Shown piece by piece: positions 43,042-50,500 of a stretch of 64,000 bases of DNA. The stretch covers positions 3,883,963 to 3,947,962 of the forward strand of contig NC_087382.1 in assembly GCF_963675165.1 (NCBI RefSeq). The letters are read 5' to 3'. The notes beneath the pieces are model-generated. The model ran no database searches. It had not been told where the DNA came from and saw only the letters and a program-made list of their open reading frames with translations. A program made the position numbers and the translations under genes. This DNA is from Halichondria panicea. Taxonomy: Eukaryota > Porifera > Demospongiae > Suberitida > Halichondriidae. Within the stretch, counting starts at the first letter, position 1, and every line of letters begins with the position of its first letter.

Positions 43042-43914
43042 ATGTTAAAGATGAAGGCCGCTATTGCCCTAGTAGCGCTGGTCTCCCTCACAGGCAGCCT
43101 GGTGTGGGCCGCACCAAACGAAGAATCAATAGACATACAAAGGTTCAACGATGCCCTTGAGAATGCCCTCAGTCAAGACGACACCAACATTGATAATCAA
43201 GATGCGGTTGAACAAGATGACGATGATGATATAGACTTGCAGTCGCTAATGACAGCTGCTCAAAGTGATGATGATGATGATGAAAATATGAAAGCTCTGA
43301 GATCGCTAATGGCAGCTGAGCAAGATGAAAAATTGGAAAATAAACTAAAATCTAACGAACAAGATGACGACGAAGATATGAAAGCTTTCAATTCACTAAT
43401 GGCTGCTGCACAAGATGGAAATGACGATGATGAAAATGTACGTGCTCTCAGTCTGAATTCACTATTTGCAGCTACTCAAGACGATGATGTTGACACACAG
43501 CTGGTTGGAAAAGATAAAGAAACTGCTAAAACTGCCTGGTGGCGTCGTAGACGTAGGCGGCGTCGTAGACGTAGGAGGTCGAATTCAGCTGCTTACTATA
43601 AACAATACTACAGTCGTTACTATAGTAACTACTACAGCAAGTATTACAAGCAATACTACGCTAGGTACTACAGCAAGTATTACAATCAACACTACGCTAG
43701 GTACTACAGCAAGTATTACAAGCAACACTACGCTAGGTACTACAGCAAGTATTACTCTCGCTACTACAAACGATACTACAGCAGAAAGTTTAAAGGAGCA
43801 AAATCGTACGGTAATTACGGATTTAGCGTGATTAATCATGTGTACAGCTACATGAAGAGTCACTACCCCAACATGTATCGCAAGTACTTGCACTACCGTA
43901 GAATTCAGGGATGA
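43042..43914 (+). CDS. Secreted Tyr/Arg-array precursor, longest array
   Basis: Single exon, 290 aa from MLK at 43042 (family start MKAAIAL nine bases later). Signal peptide, APNEESIDIQRFNDALENAL, acidic region with four modules. Junction ETAKTAWW is followed by twelve consecutive Arg (168-179), whose codons are a tandem duplication of CGTCGTAGACGTAGG. Then come sixteen tetrapeptides (183-246, e.g. KQYY, SRYY, SNYY, ARYY, NQHY) and the tail FKGAKSYGNYGFSVINHVYS to YRKYLHYRRIQG. It has the most repeats of the five intact array genes (8, 9, 11, 13, 16). The array is also a 12-bp DNA minisatellite, so length change by unequal exchange is likely. Ends in Gly. Confidence 0.87.
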   Translation: MLKMKAAIALVALVSLTGSLVWAAPNEESIDIQRFNDALENALSQDDTNIDNQDAVEQDDDDDIDLQSLMTAAQSDDDDDENMKALRSLMAAEQDEKLENKLKSNEQDDDEDMKAFNSLMAAAQDGNDDDENVRALSLNSLFAATQDDDVDTQLVGKDKETAKTAWWRRRRRRRRRRRRSNSAAYYKQYYSRYYSNYYSKYYKQYYARYYSKYYNQHYARYYSKYYKQHYARYYSKYYSRYYKRYYSRKFKGAKSYGNYGFSVINHVYSYMKSHYPNMYRKYLHYRRIQG

Positions 43915-45104
43915 GTGAACCGATGAAAAGAACTCAGAGACTTAATTGTGTATAGTGGAGATGATAGTTAGAACAAACATTTAGTGTGATTTAGTCGTAT
44001 ATGGAACAACATGTAGCAAAGTTGGTAGGTACATTTGAGTAGCTATAGCTGTATTAGTTGTATTCAAATAACTGGCTGTATGCAGTTTACGTCTACATCA
44101 TTGCAATGTACACGTGTGTGCATGGGGGTGGATTATTCTAACCACAAAGCATGCAAACATTCACTAACTATCAGTACCCCAAAATGAAACCAGATGTTAG
44201 ATTTAGTATTTTGTTTTTGAACTGATAGTGTAGTAATGTGCATAGTGTTTACTTTTAGTTGTGTTAATTAACTCATGTCCTGTGGTTAACTTTACTTCCT
44301 GTATTGTACTTTTCTGTTATTGTGGTTTCTGTTCGTTAGTAGGTTCTTTCTGTATAGTTGTTCTTTGTTCCCTTTGTGCCTAGCTATAGGGGCCCGCTCC
44401 AGGCGGCTCTTTGTGTATGGGAGCCTCTGCTCCACTGCCTTTTGTCTTGTACATACTTATACCTTTGTTCTTGTACATTTTATCAGTTGTTGAATACGAT
44501 TTCACTAAACTCAAATGTCTGCATGAACCTGCGACATAACAGATAGTTGCCATGGGCTTATTATTATTATGTGTCGTTATAGTTTAATAGCTAGTTTGAT
44601 TATAATATACATATGCAGTATATATAGCAGTCCCTACCATTTCACATGTGGCATGCAATGTAATTAAATTAAAGCCTCCTCACAACACACAAACAACACA
44701 CAAGTGTTGCCTACTATTTCTATATAGCTATGCAACTTATAACGTACTTATAACAAAAATGTAAGAGTATTAAAGGCATATTACTTGGACGGACTAGAAA
44801 CGAAACAATGCTATTGCGCAATTACTACAAGAAATGAAAACAATCACATGCTCACATAATGTGCATGGACATAAGGATATAAGGCAAGCACCAAAGAGTA
44901 TACAGTAACTGTACATGTATATTGTTGTAATGGCTTCCGAAAGAGTAGCAATGAGCAGATGGAATCGTTTATATGAATCTACGCAACCACCCCCAACAGC
45001 AGACACTTTTGTTTTGATAATCTACATGTTTACACCAATACAAACACTAATTCGATTAGTCTAGTGCCCACACACATACACTGTAGCATTGAGGGAAACT
45101 GGTC
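43915..45104. other. Intergenic; flanks of a lost gene
   Basis: AGATTTAGTATTTTG..AACTGATAG near 44200 matches the 3' flank of the 26763 gene. 44780-45100 matches 27405-27715 upstream of the 27792 gene. A copy of the 26763-type gene was therefore probably deleted here. Nothing else coding seen. Confidence 0.55.
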
Positions 45105-45179
45105 TATAAAAGAAATCTGTTGAGACTAGCTAACTATTATCCTCAACATTGAAGACCATCCAGTAACAACTTGAAGAAA
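45105..45179 (+). promoter_or_regulatory. Core promoter of the 45180 gene
   Basis: TATAAAAG at 45105-45112 in GGTCTATAAAAGAAATCTGT, the same as upstream of 27792. Confidence 0.75.
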
Positions 45180-45620
45180 ATGAAGACATTTCTCCTCCTA
45201 GCAACTTTGGCCTGTATCATTGGCCTAGGGCTATCAGCTCCCAGCACTGCTCAGAATGAAATTGAAATACAAAACCTCCGTTCAATGCTCGAAAAAGCCA
45301 CCAAGCAAGAGGACGATATTGACATTCAGAATATCGACGATGTCGAGGGAGGTGTGGAGAACCTAGATTCTATCCTAGCTGAGATGCAAGATTTCCCGGA
45401 TGATGAACAGATGAACGCTCAGCTGCACGATATGGCAGCTAACAAGCAAGCACCAGCCACAGCAGAAAGGCGACGAATAAGATGGTACAGGCTGTACAAG
45501 AGGGCACGTAGTTTTGGAATGTTAGAATATCGAATGCTGAATGCTATCAACAACTATGTCAAGAGGTACCAGGGAACAATGAATTCTTATTATCGCTACC
45601 TCAGCAGATACAGCGGATAG
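45180..45620 (+). CDS. Short Tyr/Arg secreted precursor (MKTFLLL type)
   Basis: Single exon, 146 aa. Signal peptide and acidic region are almost identical to the 27792 gene. All notable differences fall just after the junction KQAPATA, where ERRRIRWYRLYKRARSFGML replaces QLRVTYKRLYRRARTFGNLE. The rest (YRMLNAINNYVKRYQG to YRYLSRYSG) is conserved. Change concentrated at the start of the mature peptide with a frozen prepro region is what one expects of selection on the peptide or of segment exchange. Ends in Gly. Confidence 0.87.
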   Translation: MKTFLLLATLACIIGLGLSAPSTAQNEIEIQNLRSMLEKATKQEDDIDIQNIDDVEGGVENLDSILAEMQDFPDDEQMNAQLHDMAANKQAPATAERRRIRWYRLYKRARSFGMLEYRMLNAINNYVKRYQGTMNSYYRYLSRYSG

Positions 45621-46398
45621 ATGGTGCATTGGAGTTGCCAAGAAACTGAAACTGAACATCAGTAGTAGTAGTTGTAAATTGTTATTGAGAGACAAGAATT
45701 AGTTGTGTCACTTCATAGAGAAATAGTCAAATGTAATTGATTATGAAATTTCCAATCGCTAGAAATAGTCTCTCTAGCTGATATGAAACCCCTATAATGA
45801 TCCACATGCACGTTGATCTGGTAATCTGACCTGCGCTCGTGGAGATCAGGCAATGTCCATACCGTGTTGCTAATGATAAATAGAGTCCACACATGCCTTA
45901 GCGCGCCCAGAGGTCATCATTTCAGTCACGTGATAACTTGCAGATTTTTTTACGTGGGTGTATAAAAACAAGGCAAGGCAAAGCAAAATAATAAAGAGTA
46001 CGACAAAAACAAAAATTATACAAAAAGGAAAAATATACTTGTTAGTCCATTTGGCATAAGTGTGCCTCGGCCGACACCAAATCCATTGGTGGGATTGTCT
46101 TTATGGCACGACCACGGGAGGACCGGGAGCCTCGAACACATTGTATATACACGTGATAACATTGTATGTACACGTGATAACACCTGTAGCGCGCCGCCTT
46201 ATCTGAAAAGGTCGTCTTTAGAAAAAGCTATTTACTGAACATTGGTAGAATTTGCGCAATATCATGCAGCAAACGTCTTGGCCGGCTGTGTGGCCATAAA
46301 TAGTTTGTTCCTTGAGAGTTTCATTGGAACATTGCAGAACTGAGCAATTTCTTCAACCTCGTTTGCTCATAACCATCAAGGTGCTTGCCCTCCAGTCC
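45621..46398. other. Intergenic, no gene seen
   Basis: The first ~100 bp match the 3' flank of 27792. Further on are duplicated CGTGATAACA / TGTATATACACGTGATAAC motifs (46140-46175) and a GTCGTCTTTAGAAAAAGCT tract shared with 28690-28740 and 39150. No coding signal. Confidence 0.45.
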
Positions 46399-47219
46399 TA
46401 TGGAACGCCACCTGGGTCAAAAATAGAGTATCAGCATCAAGGACCAGACTGTCAGCAATCAGTGATTCCAGGAAATCGATGCACAAGCAATCAGTGATTC
46501 CAGGAAATCGATGCACAAGCAATCAATGATTCCAGGAAATCGATGTACTAGCAATCAGTGATGCTAGGAAATGGGTGGGGCCTGCAACATCTAGACCTAG
46601 TGAATCGATGCGCCAGCAACTGATTCCAGGTAACTGATGCATCCACCCAGCAAACCAGTGATTTCAGGTAATCGGTGCTCCTCCAGTCATGGGCCTCATG
46701 GCAGATTAGTCTAGTCACATGACAAAGTTATTGCAAGACAAGCCACGGCCACGTGGCAGTTGCTCGGTTCTACCTGCAAGAGTCTCCAGACCTAATCCTA
46801 GCTCTCTTGATTTTGCCCCCGAGCTATTAGGTCTGGCCCCCAGACTAGGTTCTACCCAACAATGTCCTTCACAGAAGACCAAGCAAAAAAGCTGCAGGAA
46901 GGGATTTCATTCATTCATTCATTCCTGTCAATGGGTCACGTGACTGTAAAGCTGCAGCATTGCGACATCACTAGCCACTGCCGGTGCAGGTGTGCATCGA
47001 TTACAGGATCACAGTACTGTACTGGTAATCAATTGCAGGCCCATCCATTTCCTAGAATCACTGATTGGTAGTACATGATTTCCTAGAATCACTGATTGCT
47101 AGTACATCGATTTCCTGGAATCACTGATTGCTAGTACATCGGTTTCCTGGAATCACTGATTGCTGAAAGTCTGGTCCTTGATGCTGATACTCTATTTTTG
47201 ACCCAGGTGGCGTTCCATA
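46399..47219. mobile_element. Foldback element with tandem-repeat arms and 6-bp target duplication
   Basis: Left end TATGGAACGCCACCTGGGTC; right end is its reverse complement (to CCATA at 47219). Both arms continue through AGAGTATCAGCATCAAGGAC and then into tandem ~30-bp repeats of AATCAGTGATTCCAGGAAAT (four or more units per side). Direct copies of CAGTCC flank it (46393-46398, 47220-47225). The centre (46740-46990) has no conserved protein. The structure is like Drosophila FB/Galileo foldback elements. Confidence 0.8.
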
Positions 47220-47384
47220 CAGTCCATGCATGTCTCTCCTTTCCTTCTTGCTTGCATGATCACCATTCATTTAATTTTGACCATGCATTTGCAATTAAAG
47301 CAGGCACTAAAAACCTGGCAGGTTTGTTTGTATAATACAGTTCAGCAGGTGAGCCATTATATTATGCTTCTCACTGAAGGGGCC

Positions 47385-47460
47385 TAGCCTCGAGACCAGG
47401 CCGATTAAAATACTTTACTAAAGGGGGCCACCCTACCTATATATATATATATATATATAG
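47385..47460. repeat. Half TAGCCTCG hairpin and TA microsatellite
   Basis: TAGCCTCGAGACCAGGCCGA then ATTAAAATAC stops without its right arm. GAAGGGGCC before and AAGGGGGCC after may be a damaged target duplication. A (TA)n run occupies about 47437-47458. Confidence 0.6.
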
Positions 47461-47591
47461 GTTCTAGAGAATGCATGGATAATCTCAGCTTATTAAATAT
47501 GAACAATCGATTAACAGCAGCCGGTAATGACAGAATAACAATGATCGAAAATGAAACTTGAAAAAATATGCAATAGTGTTCGATAGTGTTG

Positions 47592-50500
47592 CTAAGTGCT
47601 TGTTTCACTTGATTGACTGCCTTGCTTGAGTACCCTCTGGTACGGTAGATGTGGGTCCATAGTCGTAGCTTGAAGTGACTGGTAGATGTGAGGAATATTT
47701 GGGAGTGAGGATTGTCTCTTTAGTTCAATTTCTTGTTGGATGCCATAAGTGCAAAACCCAGAATCATCTTGACTACTGATGCCATCGATGCAATTCACAC
47801 GTTCTGGAGATGCTAGTAGCAATTTTGGACTTGTTGAGTTAGCGTGTAGCCTCTGCATATACATAGGATCTCTTTCGTAGTCTCCACAATATTTTGAACG
47901 ATTTGCCGAGTCTTTCTGTAGCAGTAAAGATTGCACAAATGCAGGGGGCTTACCGTGAGTGCACCCGCTATTCACTACATCCCCTACAGCTGAATGCCCT
48001 GGGGGCTCGGGGCTTAATACGTACTGAGGATCGTCGAAAACGTCTGAGGCACTGCTCATGCTTGAATCTGAGGAGAGGGATTCCGTTCGAATATAAAGAT
48101 CTGGAGAGTGACTGGGTGTTAGATGTGCAGTAGCATGTTCATTTCGAGACTCAATGGGGTGGTCTGAGAATTGAAAACGATGTATTCGTGGTCTGTTCAG
48201 CGAGGGTGAATTTTCGAGGATTTGGTACAAGTGCGGTGGTCCAATTAATCTGTCGTATGCCAGATCATTGATTGAGTCTGTGGTAAATGGTACAACTGGA
48301 GAATCTCCTGTAGATTCGGAAGCTGATAACTGCGATGCAGATTGTACACTCTCCTTCTCCAGAACGTGATACGGATGTTCTGGTATAGTTTCCAAACGTG
48401 AAATTCGATGCTCTTGAGGGAAATCAAGTGTTCCAGAAATCTCTGTTAAAGCCGAATGAATTCCAGGACTTTCTAAAGTGTGATAGGGTGGGCTGTCAGG
48501 TGGCGTTGAGAAGCTACTAGTTTCAGAGAACACCCCGGAGTGTTCCCTCACTCGAACTGGTGGTAAACCTCTCTCTAAAATGTCATAGTTTTGTGATCGC
48601 CTAGCTACGAAGTTTGCTGGCCTCGTGTTTTCTGGTAGTAGAATTGGAAGGTCGTACGGATTCTCGTATTCTGAGATTCTGTACGGATCTACTGCCCTTT
48701 CGATACTGGAATGGAAGGCCATGAATCGGGGATGGGGGTGGGGCAACGGTGGCGGATTACTGGGTTGAGGATAGCTGCTGTGTAAATGATGAAGTCTTTC
48801 ATTGTTCATTATCAGTGCTGGACCTATTTCGGCATAATCTCCAGATAAATCTCTCCTTTGCGTTCCATTGAGGGATGATTGGGTCGACTCCGGTTGATAC
48901 GGGGTGTTAGGGGGACTGGAAATCTTCGGAATGGATACCAGACCAAAATCAGTCCTGCAAAAATGATTCATTTCCTAATAATTATAGTGAACAGAATAAT
49001 GAATTGCAGTCACGTACACATCATTGCTTATAATTTTATGACCATTTAGCACATAAAATTAGGAACTTGTAATTGAGTTTTCTATGGGGGGTGGAGGGGG
49101 AAGAGTAGACTATTCAAGTGGTCTCATGGTGATATTTGCTGTTGCTTCAAAATAATTAGCTATAGATCGATAGTTAATGCAGACTAGTAATTCTCAAGTG
49201 CATAGGTTAACGGCACACACCGGGCGCATTAGATTCTGGCCACTTTGACCATAATTCAATTAGCAGAAGTTCCACAATATGAGAGGGGAGGTTGGTTATC
49301 ACGACTAATATCTTTGTTGCTAGGCTGCATAACGAGCTGTTGTTATAACTGGGAATCCAGCGGAAATCGGCTGCCTATTTGGATTATGCATCATGCAAAC
49401 AACGAAGGATCCATAAGTTACAATATTATGTTATATAATTATACTTTCTAGCTAATATGCAGTTGACAAGCTTCCTTTTACATTGTCCGTGGTCAAGCTT
49501 AGTTACCTACTTGATACATTTCGAGACATTAATCACTAAGCGACCAGTACGTCTAAAATGAGCTTACTATATGGATGCAGCTATTCAGATTCTATTAGCT
49601 GCTTTTGTTTATCCACATAATCAAATCAGGCAGGTGCCATTGTTAGCGTGCTAGCAATGCTTCCAATATACACAAGAAAACGAATACCAAGTAGGTGTAC
49701 ATGCAGGTATACAAGCCAAATAGGATTATGAATTATGGGCCAGCTTTATCAGGACTAAAGTGACAGACTTGATTTCTAATCAGCTAAGCCTTTGATGTGG
49801 TGGAGATATCGGCACAGCTGGGACTCTACTACTCCTCTATTGTTGCTTTTGAAAGGTTTCACAGTTTAAAGTGATCGATATACATTGCCAATTTTTGCTC
49901 TCGTAATAGTGAAAGAGGAGCAGGTATTAGAGGGGAGGGGGCAAATGTCTTACATGCTCTAGTTTCGAATATTCCTATTGCTTAATTAATAATAACGGGA
50001 GGATATACAATTTAAAAATACAATTAGAATACTTACTGGTTTGAGAGGTGGTCGAATGCAACAACGTCCTTATTGTCCAATCCTGTAGGTAGGTACAATA
50101 ATTATGTAATCAAGCAAGGATACACGTTTGAAGAAACAATCTATTCATATAGAAGGAGCATGGCGATTTGTAGCCAATTTGTTGATGCACAATAGGGTAC
50201 TAGATCATGTGCACGGATAATAAATGAACTGTATCAAAACCCATTTGCACATTGTCGCTCTAAGTAGCTAAACATTTTCATGAGAATGAGCGCTATTTGC
50301 ACCACATAGTTTCTGCTCCATTGAATACATTTCACTAAGAATGCAATAATAAGTTATTGTTCACATCATTATTAATGCAGACTATAACACTGCTACACAG
50401 ACACAGACACGTTGCGCATTGAAACTCTAGCTCTTATTGGACACCCTGAAGATAGAGCAACTGAGATATGAAGGCCAGACTTTTATCAGTAGAAACAGTT

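Larger units (their letters stand above)
40189..43960 (+). repeat. Tandem ~1.8-kb duplication and a 175-bp triplicate
   Basis: Relics, promoter and gene recur at a spacing of about 1799 bp: W relic 40364/42150, Tyr/Arg relic 40636/42430, TATAAATA 41136/42937, ATG 41243/43042. A 175-bp block starting GGTACGTGATGTGCGTAGTC occurs at 40189, 40868 and 42669. The two genes differ at the 3' end: unit one is chimeric, unit two is a normal Tyr/Arg gene. Confidence 0.8.

Noticed and set aside
43585-43893. Antisense hydrophobic frames opposite the Tyr arrays (also near 26000, 36250, 6600)
   Set aside because: TAY codons read backwards give Val/Ile-rich translations; this is a shadow of the array, with no promoter or signal of its own.
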